Shown here: one piece after another, positions 1-8,000 of the stretch
Layout: the number at the start of each line of letters is the position of its first letter
Numbering within the stretch: position 1 is the first letter of the stretch
Assembly: GCF_009831625.1 (NCBI RefSeq)
Contig: NZ_WUUS01000010.1
Span: 62,001-126,000 of the forward strand
Source: Halobaculum saliterrae
Lineage (GTDB): Archaea > Halobacteriota > Halobacteria > Halobacteriales > Haloferacaceae
DNA length: 64,000 nt
Direction of reading: 5' to 3'
Notes under the pieces: model-generated
Database searches by the model: none
What the model was told of the DNA's origin: nothing
Seen by the model: the letters and a program-made list of their open reading frames with translations, nothing else
Made by a program: the position numbers and the translations under genes

Positions 1-313
1 CGTCGGCGTCGCGGCCCTCTGAGACGTCGCCGTCGGCCGTGAACGTCCAGACCGGGTCGCTGGCGTCGACCAGCCCCTCCGCATCGAGCGTCTCGGTCAG
101 CAGTTCGGTCACGCGCTCGTCCTCGGATTTGACGTAATTGGCGCCGTAGTCGTAGCGGTACGTGTGGCCGTCGCGTCGTCGCGTCGCCGCGCGGCCGCAG
201 ACGCCGCCGGACTTCTCCAACACGGTGACGGTCGCGTCGGGCAGCGCCTCGTCGAGCACGAACGTCGCCGCGGCGGCGCCGGCGCCGGCGCCGACGATGC
301 CGATTCGGGTCAC
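1..313 (-). CDS. FAD-dependent oxidoreductase, amine-oxidase/renalase-like (N-terminal part only)
   Basis: The gene runs off the left edge, so only about the first 104 residues are visible. They begin with a dinucleotide-binding Rossmann signature (RIGIVGAGAGAAAA) followed by a second FAD-contact segment (VLEKSGGVCGRAATRR), the pattern of flavin amine oxidases and renalase-type NAD(P)/FAD proteins. The substrate cannot be told from this fragment. I chose the GTG at 313; a GTG at 322 is also in frame. On the minus strand a TATA-like GTTTTACT lies about 25 bases upstream of 313, which suggests a nearly leaderless transcript and favours the shorter form. Confidence 0.75.
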   Translation of the reverse strand, partial: MTRIGIVGAGAGAAAATFVLDEALPDATVTVLEKSGGVCGRAATRRRDGHTYRYDYGANYVKSEDERVTELLTETLDAEGLVDASDPVWTFTADGDVSEGRDAD

Positions 314-760
314 GGGGGTCACTACGGGCGCCAGCAGTAAAACGGGTGGACCCGCCGTGCGGCGATCCCCGTTTCGCCACCGTCACCACCGGGCCGACGA
401 TGCCGCCGAACCCCGCGGAGGGTACGGCGGATCGGTCGAGAGAAGGCAGCACACGGTCACGCGTTTGCCTTTCGGGAATCGACGGGTACGGTCGTTCTCG
501 AAAGACGGCCGGAATAGGGTCGTGAAGCGGTGTAGTCGCGGTCACGGAAGCGGTGCGGAGTCACCAGCGAATCGACCGCGAGCGAGGTCCGAAGGCCCGA
601 GCGAGCGGCGGTTTTGGCATGAACGGGTTTTAGCGGGGGTCTGGCCGCAGTCGTTCGAGAGGCGCGAAGCGCCTCTCGTGATGACGAGAGACGCCGGCGG
701 CGTCTCTCGAACCACGGGCGGCTTCGCCGCCCGCGAGGACATGCCCCCACTAAAAGAGGT
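314..760. other. 447-base non-coding spacer
   Basis: This stretch lies between the start of the flavoprotein gene and the stop of cdc48. The open frames crossing it have no recognisable protein content. It holds the flavoprotein promoter near 334-342, then about 300 bases without a visible signal, and finally the block of three perfect hairpins at 656-733. Confidence 0.6.
656..733. repeat. Three consecutive perfect hairpins
   Basis: Three inverted repeats follow one another: 656-678 (10-bp arms CGAGAGGCGC, loop GAA), 685-709 (11-bp arms CGAGAGACGCC, loop GGC) and 715-733 (8-bp arms CGGGCGGC, loop TTC). The first two share the outer arm CGAGAG. The block is 28 bases past the cdc48 stop, and on that strand it is preceded by the T-rich CTCTTTTAGT. 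It may act as a transcription end or RNA 3' structure, or be a REP-like repeat. A degraded relative may lie near 10765-10815. Confidence 0.7.
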
Positions 761-3025
761 TCATTGGAACGTCCGGCCCAGTTCGCCCCCGGAGTCGTCG
801 CGGGGTTCGCTGCTCCGGAACCGCTGTTCGATCTCCTCGTAGCGCTCCCTCGTCTCGTCGGTGACGGAGGGGTGCACCTCACCCAGCGCCTCCTCGAAGT
901 GGGCCATCGTCACGCGGACGTTGCCGAGGGAATCGTCCACCTCCTCGGGCGACACCGACTGGATGAACTCGCGGGAGGCGTTCATCGAGGCCTCGCGGCA
1001 GACCGCCTCGATGTCGGCGCCGACGTAGCCCTCAGTGCGGCTCGCGAGTTCGTCGAGGTCGACGTCGTCGGCGAGCGGCTTGTGGCCGGAGTGGACCTCG
1101 AAGATCCGACGGCGACCCTCCTCGTCGGGCACGGGCACGTGGACGTGCCTGTCGAGGCGTCCCGGCCGCAGCAGCGCGCTGTCGATGAGGTCCGGACGGT
1201 TCGTCGTCGCGATGACGACCACGTCCTCCAGCGTCTCCAGGCCGTCCAGCTCCGTCAGGAGCTGGGAGACGACCCGTTCGGAGACGCCCGAGTCGCTGGA
1301 GTTGCGTCCGCGCTCGGTCGCGATCGCGTCGATCTCGTCGAAGAAGATGATGGTCGGCGCGTTCTCGCGGGCCTTGCTGAAGACCTCGCGGACGCCCTTC
1401 TCCGACTCCCCGACGAACTTGTTCAACAGCTCCGGCCCCTTCACCGAGATGAAGTTGGACTCGGACTCGTTGGCGACGGCCTTCGCGAGCAGGGTCTTCC
1501 CGGTGCCCGGCGGGCCGTACATGAGCACGCCCTTCGCGGACTCCATGTCCATGGCCTCGAACACCTCGGGGTAGTCGAGGGGCCACTGGATCGTCTCGCG
1601 GAGGCGGTCCTTGGTGTCGTCGAGGCCGCCCACGTCGTTCCAGGTGACGTCGGGAACCTCGACGAACACCTCCCGGAGCGCCGAGGGTTCGATCCCCTTC
1701 AGCGCCTCCTTCATGTCGCGGCTCGTGATCTCGATCGACTCGAGGATCTCCGCGTCGATCTCGTCCTCCTCCAGGTCGATCTGCGGGCGGATGCGCCGGA
1801 TGGCGTTCATTCCGGCCTCCTTCGCGAGGCTCGCGATGTCGGCGCCGACGAAGCCGTGGGTCGTCTCGGCGTACTCGTCGATGTCGATGTCGTCCGACAG
1901 CGGCATGTTCCGGGTGTGGACCTGCAGGATCTCCTTGCGGCCGTCACGGTCCGGAACGCCGATCTCTATCTCGCGGTCGAAACGACCGCCGCGGCGCAGC
2001 GCCGGGTCGATCGCGTCGACGCGGTTGGTCGCGCCGATGACGACGACCTCGCCGCGCTCCTCCAGCCCGTCCATCAGGGAGAGCAGCTGGGCCACGACGC
2101 GGCGTTCCACGTCGCCGCCGGCCTCCTCGCGCTTGGGCGCGATGGAGTCCAGTTCGTCCATGAAGATGATCGCGGGGGCGTTCTCGGCGGCCTCCTCGAA
2201 CACCTCCCGGAGCTGCTCCTCGGACTCCCCGTAGTACTTCGACATGATCTCGGGGCCCGAGAGCGTCTGGAAGTGCGCGTCGATCTCGTTGGCGACGGCC
2301 TTCGCGATGAGCGTCTTGCCGGTCCCCGGCGGGCCGTGCAGGAGGACGCCCTTCGGCGGCTCGATGCCGAGGCGCTTGAACAGCTCCGGGTGGCGCATCG
2401 GGAGCTCGATCATCTCGCGGACCTGCTCGAGCTCGTCGTCGAGCCCGCCGATGTCCTCGTAGGCCACGTCCGGCGTCTCGGCGGCGCCGCCCGCCTCTTG
2501 GGCTTCGGCGATCTGTTCGGCCGGCTTCTCGGAGATCTCCACCTCGGTGGAGTCGGTGATGACGACGGTCCCGGTCGGGCTCGTCGAGGCGATCTTGAGC
2601 GGCACCGCCTGCGACCCGCCGCCCATCAGTCCCAGCCCGAGCGGGAAGCGGATCGTCTGTCCCTGCGTGACCGGCTGTCCCGAGAGCTTGTCCCGGATCA
2701 TCGAGCCGATGTTGCCGCGGATCCCGAACTGCTGGGGGAGCGCGATCGTGATCCGTTCGGCGGGCTCGACGTCCGCCGGCTCGACCGTCACGCGGTCGTC
2801 GATGCCGACGCCCGCCTCCTGGCGGAGCTGGCCGTCGATGCGGACGACGCCCGTGTTGTCGTCCTCCGGGTACCCGGGCCACACGCGAGCGATCCCGGTC
2901 GAATCGCCCTCGATGCGGATGTAGTCGCCCCCGGAGAGGTCGAGCTCCTCGGCGGCGACCCGGTCGATCGCGGCGAGGCGGCGACCGGCGTCCTTCTGCT
3001 TCAGCGGTTTGACGGTGAGTTTCAT
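761..3025 (-). CDS. cdc48: CDC48/VCP-type AAA+ ATPase
   Basis: A 754-residue archaeal CDC48 (VAT) homologue, a hexameric ATP-driven unfoldase that in archaea feeds proteins to the 20S proteasome. An N-terminal double-psi-barrel region (about 1-185) is followed by two AAA modules. Each has Walker A GPPGTGKT and Walker B ([14 protein letters not shown], then [15 protein letters not shown]), with SRH arginines in [18 protein letters not shown]. Length is normal and both ATPase sites look intact. The start overlaps the stop of the upstream small gene by 4 bases, and GAGGT lies 8-12 bases upstream, so translation is probably coupled. The tail ends in a phenylalanine-glutamine rather than the eukaryotic HbYX. 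Confidence 0.96.
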   Translation of the reverse strand: MKLTVKPLKQKDAGRRLAAIDRVAAEELDLSGGDYIRIEGDSTGIARVWPGYPEDDNTGVVRIDGQLRQEAGVGIDDRVTVEPADVEPAERITIALPQQFGIRGNIGSMIRDKLSGQPVTQGQTIRFPLGLGLMGGGSQAVPLKIASTSPTGTVVITDSTEVEISEKPAEQIAEAQEAGGAAETPDVAYEDIGGLDDELEQVREMIELPMRHPELFKRLGIEPPKGVLLHGPPGTGKTLIAKAVANEIDAHFQTLSGPEIMSKYYGESEEQLREVFEEAAENAPAIIFMDELDSIAPKREEAGGDVERRVVAQLLSLMDGLEERGEVVVIGATNRVDAIDPALRRGGRFDREIEIGVPDRDGRKEILQVHTRNMPLSDDIDIDEYAETTHGFVGADIASLAKEAGMNAIRRIRPQIDLEEDEIDAEILESIEITSRDMKEALKGIEPSALREVFVEVPDVTWNDVGGLDDTKDRLRETIQWPLDYPEVFEAMDMESAKGVLMYGPPGTGKTLLAKAVANESESNFISVKGPELLNKFVGESEKGVREVFSKARENAPTIIFFDEIDAIATERGRNSSDSGVSERVVSQLLTELDGLETLEDVVVIATTNRPDLIDSALLRPGRLDRHVHVPVPDEEGRRRIFEVHSGHKPLADDVDLDELASRTEGYVGADIEAVCREASMNASREFIQSVSPEEVDDSLGNVRVTMAHFEEALGEVHPSVTDETRERYEEIEQRFRSSEPRDDSGGELGRTFQ

Positions 3026-3276
3026 GCGTGGACCTCGATAGTGAGTACGCCGTTCTCGATGTCAACACTTGCGGCCGGGCCGGGGAGCTCGAACTCGAAC
3101 TCCTCGTCGTCGCGATCGCCCTCGGGGGCGATCACGACGATCGCGGTCCCGTCGACCGTGTCGACCGTCACGTCGTCGTCGGCGGCGTTCAAGTCGGCCG
3201 CGATGACGGTCGCGTCGTCGTAGTCGTACCGGCGAAGGAACCGTCCGCGCCGGTCGACGGTGTTGCGTTGGTTCAT
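3022..3276 (-). CDS. Small Hsp20-like protein upstream of cdc48
   Basis: An 84-residue acidic protein. Its C-terminal part ([19 protein letters not shown]) matches the A-x-LxNGVLxI end of alpha-crystallin/Hsp20 domains, and the rest alternates beta-strands and short loops. I infer an Hsp20-like fold; it is much shorter than a full small heat-shock protein. The ATG at 3276 is preferred to the upstream TTG because a TATA box sits about 30 bases away. The stop overlaps the cdc48 start as ATGA, so the two are very likely one transcript, and the protein may be a cofactor or substrate adaptor of the ATPase (inference). Confidence 0.8.
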   Translation of the reverse strand: MNQRNTVDRRGRFLRRYDYDDATVIAADLNAADDDVTVDTVDGTAIVVIAPEGDRDDEEFEFELPGPAASVDIENGVLTIEVHA

Positions 3277-3303
3277 TTGTCCTAACAACAGGTAATGCTC
3301 GTA

Positions 3304-3313
3304 AGTATATAAA
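3304..3313 (-). promoter_or_regulatory. TATA box of the hsp20-like/cdc48 operon
   Basis: On the minus strand the sequence reads TTTATATACT, a strong archaeal TATA box. Its centre is about 32 bases from the ATG at 3276, which predicts a very short or absent leader. Confidence 0.75.
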
Positions 3314-3414
3314 GATATCGCCAGTGGATCGCATTACGGCGCGGGGTGTGGGTCGAGAACATGTGTTTGCAGTTCATCAGCTCGGCCCTGACACTTGCCT
3401 GCGCCCCCGGCCGA

Positions 3415-3420
3415 TTTATA
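3415..3420 (+). promoter_or_regulatory. TATA box of the alpha/beta hydrolase gene
   Basis: TTTATA centred about 27 bases before the ATG at 3445. This fits a leaderless transcript and excludes the longer reading frame that would start at 3346. Confidence 0.7.
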
Positions 3421-3444
3421 CTCCCACCCGCGCGAGAGTGTATC

Positions 3445-4215
3445 ATGAACACGGTGGCCCACCACGGCCGGGAGACGACGTATCGGACCCGCGGCGCGAC
3501 GGCGGACGGTCCGGGACTGGTGTGCGTTCACGGGAGCGGCGGAACGGGGGACGTGTGGACGGGGCAGTCCCGCCTCACGGACCGAACCCCGGTGACGACG
3601 CTGGATCTCAGCGGCCACGGCGACAGCGACGACGTCGACGCCCAGCCCGGTCCGGAGGCGCTCGAGGCGTACGCCGACGACGTGGTCGCGGTCGCGAACG
3701 CCACGGACTCGTCGGTGCTCGTCGGCAACTCCCTCGGCGGCGCGGTCGCGATGTGGGTCGCTCTCGAGCGCGAGCTCCCGCTGGACGGGCTCGTTCTCGC
3801 GGGCACCGGCGCGAAGCTCGCCGTGCTCGACGACCTGCTCGTGTGGCTGCGCGACGACTTCGACCGCGCCGTCGACTTTCTTCACGGCGCGGACCGGCTG
3901 TTCCACGACGCGGGCGAGGAGGCGGTCGAACGTTCGCGCGCGACCATGCGCGACGCCGGGCCCGCCGTCGTCGAGCGGGACTTCCGGACCTGCCACGAGT
4001 TCGACGTTCGCGATCGCCTCGGGGAGATCGACGAGCCCGCGCTCGCGGTCGTGGGCGAACACGACGGGCTCACGCCGCCGCGGTATCACGAGTACCTCGC
4101 CGAGGAGATCCCGGAGTGTGACCTCGCGGTGATCGACGACTCCGCACACCTGACGATGATCGAGCGACCGAACGCGTTCAACGACGCCGTCTCGTCGTTC
4201 CTCGACGGGTTGTAA
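3445..4215 (+). CDS. Alpha/beta hydrolase
   Basis: A 256-residue soluble hydrolase. The family features are visible: oxyanion-hole motif HGSGG, nucleophile elbow GNSLGG (Ser96), acid EHDGLT (Asp207) and catalytic DSAHL (His235). A short cap region lies between about 125 and 185. The substrate is unknown; the family includes esterases, haloperoxidase-like enzymes and 3-oxoadipate enol-lactonases. The gene stands alone between the cdc48 operon (divergent) and panB (convergent). Confidence 0.9.
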   Translation: MNTVAHHGRETTYRTRGATADGPGLVCVHGSGGTGDVWTGQSRLTDRTPVTTLDLSGHGDSDDVDAQPGPEALEAYADDVVAVANATDSSVLVGNSLGGAVAMWVALERELPLDGLVLAGTGAKLAVLDDLLVWLRDDFDRAVDFLHGADRLFHDAGEEAVERSRATMRDAGPAVVERDFRTCHEFDVRDRLGEIDEPALAVVGEHDGLTPPRYHEYLAEEIPECDLAVIDDSAHLTMIERPNAFNDAVSSFLDGL

Positions 4216-4233
4216 CGACCCTGCGTTGGTCCA

Positions 4234-4247
4234 TTCAGTCGACTGAA
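4234..4247. promoter_or_regulatory. Perfect 14-bp palindrome between convergent genes
   Basis: TTCAGTCGACTGAA is identical to its reverse complement. It lies in the 177-base gap between the hydrolase stop and the panB stop, followed about 20 bases later by a TATA-like TTCAAATAC. It could be a regulator site for an unannotated transcript or part of a terminator. No open reading frame follows. Confidence 0.4.
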
Positions 4248-4392
4248 CGGTGGGTCGCCGAACGTTCAAATACGATACCGGGACCAGGGTCTCCGTGCCG
4301 AACTGAGACGCTCGGGTCGTTCAGCGGGTGTGCGACTCATCGACCCGAGAGCGAAGCGAGTCGCCTGTCCGCCACAGCCAGCCGGACTCGGG

Positions 4393-5205
4393 TCAGTACA
4401 CGTCGTCGACGGCGTCCTCGACGTGACCGTGCTCCTCCGCGGGGAACTCGCCGTTCTCGACCTCCCGTTTGTACGCCTCGACGGCCGACTCCATCTCTCC
4501 CCGGAGGTCGGCGTACTGCTTCGAGAACGGCGGCGACCACTCGTCGAGGCCGAGCACGTCCGTGATCACGAGCACCTGGCCGTCCGTCTCCGGACCGGCG
4601 CCGATCCCGATCGTCGGGATGTCGAGCGCCTCGGTCACCTGCGCGGCGAGGTTCGCGGGAACGTGTTCGAGCACGAGCGAGAACGCGCCGGCCTCCTCGT
4701 GGTCCGTCGCCAGCTCCAGCAGTCGTTCGGCCGCCTCGGGGTCGGTCCCCTGCCGCTGATACCCGCCGAGTTGGTTCACGTGTTGGGGCGTCAAGCCGAG
4801 GTGTGCCATCACCGGGATGCCGACCTCCGTGAGCCGTCGCGTTAACTCGACCGTGTGCGGCCCGGACTCGATCTTCACGGCGTCGGCGTCGGCCTCCTTC
4901 AGCATCCGCCCGGCGTTCTCGACGCTGTCGCTCTCGTCGACGCCGAACGAGAGGAACGGCATGTCGGCGACGACGAGGGCGTCATCGGCCGCGCGGGCGA
5001 CGGCGGCGGTCCGACTCTGTACCTCCTCGAGCGTGACGGGAAGCGTCGAGTCGTGTCCGAGCACGGCGTTGCCCATCGAGTCCCCGACGAGGATCACGTC
5101 GATCCCCGCCTCGTCGACGACGGAAGCGGTCGGCGCGTCGTAGGCTGTCAGCATCGTGACGGGGTCGTCCTCAGCACGGTTTCGGATGTCCCGTGTGGTT
5201 ACCAT
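4393..5205 (-). CDS. panB: 3-methyl-2-oxobutanoate hydroxymethyltransferase
   Basis: A 270-residue enzyme that transfers a one-carbon unit from 5,10-methylene-THF to 2-oxoisovalerate, giving ketopantoate for coenzyme A synthesis. Family motifs visible are MLTAYDAPTA, ILVGDSMGNAVLG, MAHLGLTPQHVN and GIGAGPETDGQVLVI. Length is normal for the TIM-barrel family. I chose the ATG at 5205 over the GTG at 5229; ATTAAT on the minus strand about 30 bases upstream supports it. No other pantothenate gene is nearby. Confidence 0.95.
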   Translation of the reverse strand: MVTTRDIRNRAEDDPVTMLTAYDAPTASVVDEAGIDVILVGDSMGNAVLGHDSTLPVTLEEVQSRTAAVARAADDALVVADMPFLSFGVDESDSVENAGRMLKEADADAVKIESGPHTVELTRRLTEVGIPVMAHLGLTPQHVNQLGGYQRQGTDPEAAERLLELATDHEEAGAFSLVLEHVPANLAAQVTEALDIPTIGIGAGPETDGQVLVITDVLGLDEWSPPFSKQYADLRGEMESAVEAYKREVENGEFPAEEHGHVEDAVDDVY

Positions 5206-5319
5206 GCGCAGGGGATCGGCGCCGGCCACCGATTAATCCGTCTGATCCGGGAGCGATACGTTCCGGCGATGATAATCGGGAGTGAGCTGTTAATTACCGG
5301 GACGATCCACGTCGAAACA

Positions 5320-5850
5320 GTGACCGATCGAGCTGTCTCCTCAGTGGTCGGCGTCACACTGCTAGTGGCGATCGGTGTCCTCCTCGGGGTCGTCGTCGGG
5401 TCGCTCGCGCTCGGGTTCGACGATCAGTTGACCGATCCGACGCCGCGGATCGTTCTCGATGTGACGACGTACTCGGCCGACGGGAGCGGGAACGGCGACT
5501 GACCGTACCTAGAGGTCCATCACCGCGCCGGCGACATCGCCGACGGAACGGCCGTGTTCATCCGCGACGAGTCCGGAAACGAGATCGCATGGAGCGACGT
5601 CTGGACCGCCGGCGCGACCGTCGGCCCGGGATCGTACGCCCACATCGACGGCTGCGGGAGCGACGGCACGCTCGACGTGCTGTCGGCGGAGGGACAGACC
5701 TACTCCGTGGTGTTCCGGAGGGACGGCCGAACCGTACACGTCCACGAGGTCTCCGTTCCCACCCGCCCCAGAACGTTGGATGCTGATCGAGGCCAGGACC
5801 CGGGAATCTCGGTCCTGGATCCGGCTGTTCGGCGGATCGACACGGCTTAG
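5320..5850 (+). pseudogene. Archaeal type IV pilin-like protein interrupted by an in-frame TGA
   Basis: The frame opens with a GTG at 5320 and the class III signal/pilin signature DRAVSSVVGVTLLVAIGVLL, typical of haloarchaeal type IV pilins that are cut before or near the AVS and assembled by the Pil system. After about 60 residues it meets TGA at 5500-5502, then continues in the same frame with pilin-like content (YLEVHHRAGD, TAVFIRDESGNEIAW, GSYAHIDGCG, YSVVF) to a stop at 5848-5850. Changing one base (TGA to TGG) would restore a 176-residue pilin. A TTAATTA box 25-30 bases upstream supports the GTG start. It is a nonsense-mutated gene, or a base-call error. Confidence 0.75.
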
Positions 5851-5873
5851 CCGATCGACACGAACCGACGCAC

Positions 5874-6110
5874 GTGCCCGAACGCGTCGAGTCGGCCGAC
5901 CCGGAGGGCGTCGACTACGGATGGGTCATGCAGATCACGTTCGTCGTCACGGTGACCGCCGGCTCGATACTCATTGCAGCGCTGTCGGCGTTCGTGACGC
6001 TCCCGACCTGGGCCGCCCGCGCGAGCTTCGCGATCCGGGTCGGCGCGGCGGTCTGGATCGTGACCGCGCTGGCCGCCTACTACTACGAGCGGAACGTCCG
6101 TGCGGCGTAG
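5874..6110 (+). CDS. Small haloarchaeal membrane protein, probably DUF5822 family
   Basis: A 78-residue protein beginning with a GTG 23 bases after the pilin frame ends. It has two predicted transmembrane helices (about 20-42 and 52-70) and the sequence DYGWVMQITFVVTVT, which I associate with the haloarchaeal DUF5822 family. The function is unknown. It may be cotranscribed with the broken pilin gene, since no TATA box lies in the gap. Confidence 0.7.
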   Translation: MPERVESADPEGVDYGWVMQITFVVTVTAGSILIAALSAFVTLPTWAARASFAIRVGAAVWIVTALAAYYYERNVRAA

Positions 6111-6147
6111 GCGTCCGAACCCGCCGATCGCGCCACGTACGGCGACG

Positions 6148-6675
6148 CTACACCCACCGGAAGTCCACGCCGGCCCGCCGTGCGGTCACCGCGTCGCGTT
6201 CGGAGTCCCCCACGAACAACGCCCGCTCCTCGGAGACGTCCAGGTCCCGAAGCGTCGCCACCAGCGGTGCCGGGTCGGGCTTGTACGTCGCCACCGAGTC
6301 CCGCCCGACGACGGCGCCGACGTGGGGTGCCAGGTCGTGGCGGTCGAGCGCCGTCCGACACGCCGTCTCGCAGTTGAGCGAGCACACTCCAACCGGCACC
6401 GGCAGCGGGAGGTGATCCGCGTGGGGAAGACGGGTCGATTCGGTCGCGCCTCGGGTCTCGTGATCAGCGAGCACCGACTCCAGTTCCGGTCGAAGTCCGG
6501 CGTCGTCCGCGCGCTCCAGCAGTCCCCACAGATCCGCGCCGGCGACGTCGTGCCCGTTTCGCTCGAACAGGTCGATGGCGTCGCTCGCGGCGGCGTCCCA
6601 GTCGACCGCGAGGTCGACGAGCGTGCCGTCGAGGTCGAAGACGACGGCGTCGTAGTCCGCGTAGTCGTCGGTCAC
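6148..6675 (-). CDS. HAD-superfamily phosphatase
   Basis: A 175-residue HAD hydrolase. Motif I is DLDGTLVD (nucleophile and acid/base aspartates), the conserved lysine is in YKPDP and motif IV is VGDSERDAVTA. The alpha-helical cap between about 30 and 75 fits the phosphoglycolate-phosphatase-like subgroup. The substrate cannot be read from sequence. The start is a GTG at 6675, only 4 bases after the acyl-CoA dehydrogenase stop, so the two form an operon. Confidence 0.88.
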   Translation of the reverse strand: MTDDYADYDAVVFDLDGTLVDLAVDWDAAASDAIDLFERNGHDVAGADLWGLLERADDAGLRPELESVLADHETRGATESTRLPHADHLPLPVPVGVCSLNCETACRTALDRHDLAPHVGAVVGRDSVATYKPDPAPLVATLRDLDVSEERALFVGDSERDAVTARRAGVDFRWV

Positions 6676-6679
6676 CGGT

Positions 6680-7843
6680 CTACAACAGCTCTCGGGCGAT
6701 GATCGTCTTCTGGATCTCGGTCGTCCCCTCGTAGATCGTCGTGATCTTCGAGTCCCGGTAGAACCGTTCCACGTCGAACTCGCTCATGTAGCCGTAGCCG
6801 CCGTGGATCTGTACCGCCTCGTTGGTCACCTCCACGGCCGACTCGCTGGCGAAGAACTTCGCCATCGACGCGGCGAGCCGCGGGTCCTCGCCCGCGTCCG
6901 ACTGGCGGGCCGCCTCGCGAACGAGCAGTCTCGACGCCTGTACCTTCGTCGCCATCTCGGCGAACTTGTTACGTACGGCCTCGATCTCCGCGATCGGGGC
7001 GTCGAACTGCTCGCGCTCGTGTGCGTACTCGCGAGCCTCGTCGAAGGCCGCCTGCGCGAGCCCGACCGCCTGCGCGGCGATCGCGATCCGGCCGCCGGTG
7101 AGCGTCTTGAACGCCGCCGACAGGCCCTTCCCCTCCTCCGTGAGGCGGTACTTCTCGGGGACGCGAACGTCCGAGAACTGCATCCCGACCGTGTCGGAGG
7201 CGCGCAGCCCGAGCTTCTCCTCCTTCTTTCCGACCTCGACGCCGCCGAGGTCGGCCGGGACGAGGAACTGGGTGATCGAGCCGTCGTCCGCCGGATCGGT
7301 CTTCGCGAAGACGATGTAGACGCCGGCGCGCTCGCCGTTCGTTATCCACTGCTTCTCGCCGTTCAGGACGTACTCGTCGCCGTCCCGCTCGGCGATCGTG
7401 GTCATCTCCGCCGGGTTCGAGCCCGCACCGGGTTCGGAGAGACAGAAGGCGCCGACCGGCCGGCCGTCCACCATCTCCGGAAGCCACTCGTCTCGAACCG
7501 CCTTCGAGCCGAAGTTCGCGATACAGGAGGTCGCGAGGCAGTGCACCGACAGCGCGGTCGCGACGGCGAGCTGCCCGTACGCGAGCTCCTCGTTGACGAC
7601 CGCGTACGTCGACCGATCGGCGTCGAAGCCGCCGTACTCCTCCGGGACGGCCAACCCCGTCAGATCCAGGTCGGCGAGCTTGTCCCACGCCTCCTCCGGG
7701 AACGTCTCGGTCTCGTCTGCCTCCCGGGCGCCCGGGCGGAGCTCCTCGACGGCGAACTCGCGCACCACCTCGCGGATCGCGCGCTCCTCGTCGTTCAACA
7801 TCGACGGGGAGTGCGCGTACGCGTCCGCGTTCGCGTGTGCCAT
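6680..7843 (-). CDS. Acyl-CoA dehydrogenase
   Basis: A 387-residue flavoprotein of beta-oxidation or branched-chain acyl-CoA catabolism. It shows the FAD/substrate signatures CLSEPGAGSNPAEM and QWITNGERAG, and near the C-terminus HGGYGYMSEFDVERFYRDSKI followed by IYEGTTEIQ, where the Glu is the usual catalytic base. Chain-length preference is not readable. An internal ATG 14 residues later (MLNDEERAI) is the alternative start. Haloarchaea donate the electrons through ETF, which is not in this window. Confidence 0.93.
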   Translation of the reverse strand: MAHANADAYAHSPSMLNDEERAIREVVREFAVEELRPGAREADETETFPEEAWDKLADLDLTGLAVPEEYGGFDADRSTYAVVNEELAYGQLAVATALSVHCLATSCIANFGSKAVRDEWLPEMVDGRPVGAFCLSEPGAGSNPAEMTTIAERDGDEYVLNGEKQWITNGERAGVYIVFAKTDPADDGSITQFLVPADLGGVEVGKKEEKLGLRASDTVGMQFSDVRVPEKYRLTEEGKGLSAAFKTLTGGRIAIAAQAVGLAQAAFDEAREYAHEREQFDAPIAEIEAVRNKFAEMATKVQASRLLVREAARQSDAGEDPRLAASMAKFFASESAVEVTNEAVQIHGGYGYMSEFDVERFYRDSKITTIYEGTTEIQKTIIARELL

Positions 7844-8000
7844 ATCGATGGGTTCGCCGCGCGGGGGTTAAGCGTGTCTGACTCGCCGGTGCCCGGCGTT
7901 CCGTAAGAAGAGACGACGGGACCAACGACACCGGTTATCGACCCCTTGTCGACACGAAAGTCGCGCTTACCTTTCCGTAAGGATCGCGATCCCACGTTCG

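Noticed and set aside
162..842. 226-residue plus-strand frame across the first intergenic gap
   Set aside because: It runs over the flavoprotein gene, the hairpins and the cdc48 3' end; no promoter or homology is visible.
764..3223. 819-residue plus-strand open frame opposite cdc48
   Set aside because: It mirrors the third-position GC bias of cdc48 on the other strand, is Arg/Val/Leu/Asp-rich without motifs, and the minus strand encodes an unmistakable AAA ATPase. The same applies to long antisense frames opposite most genes here.
7968..7983. CTTAC-CTTTCC-GTAAG inverted repeat before the PGF-CTERM gene
   Set aside because: The arms are only 5 bp, and such repeats are common by chance; no second copy supports it as an operator.
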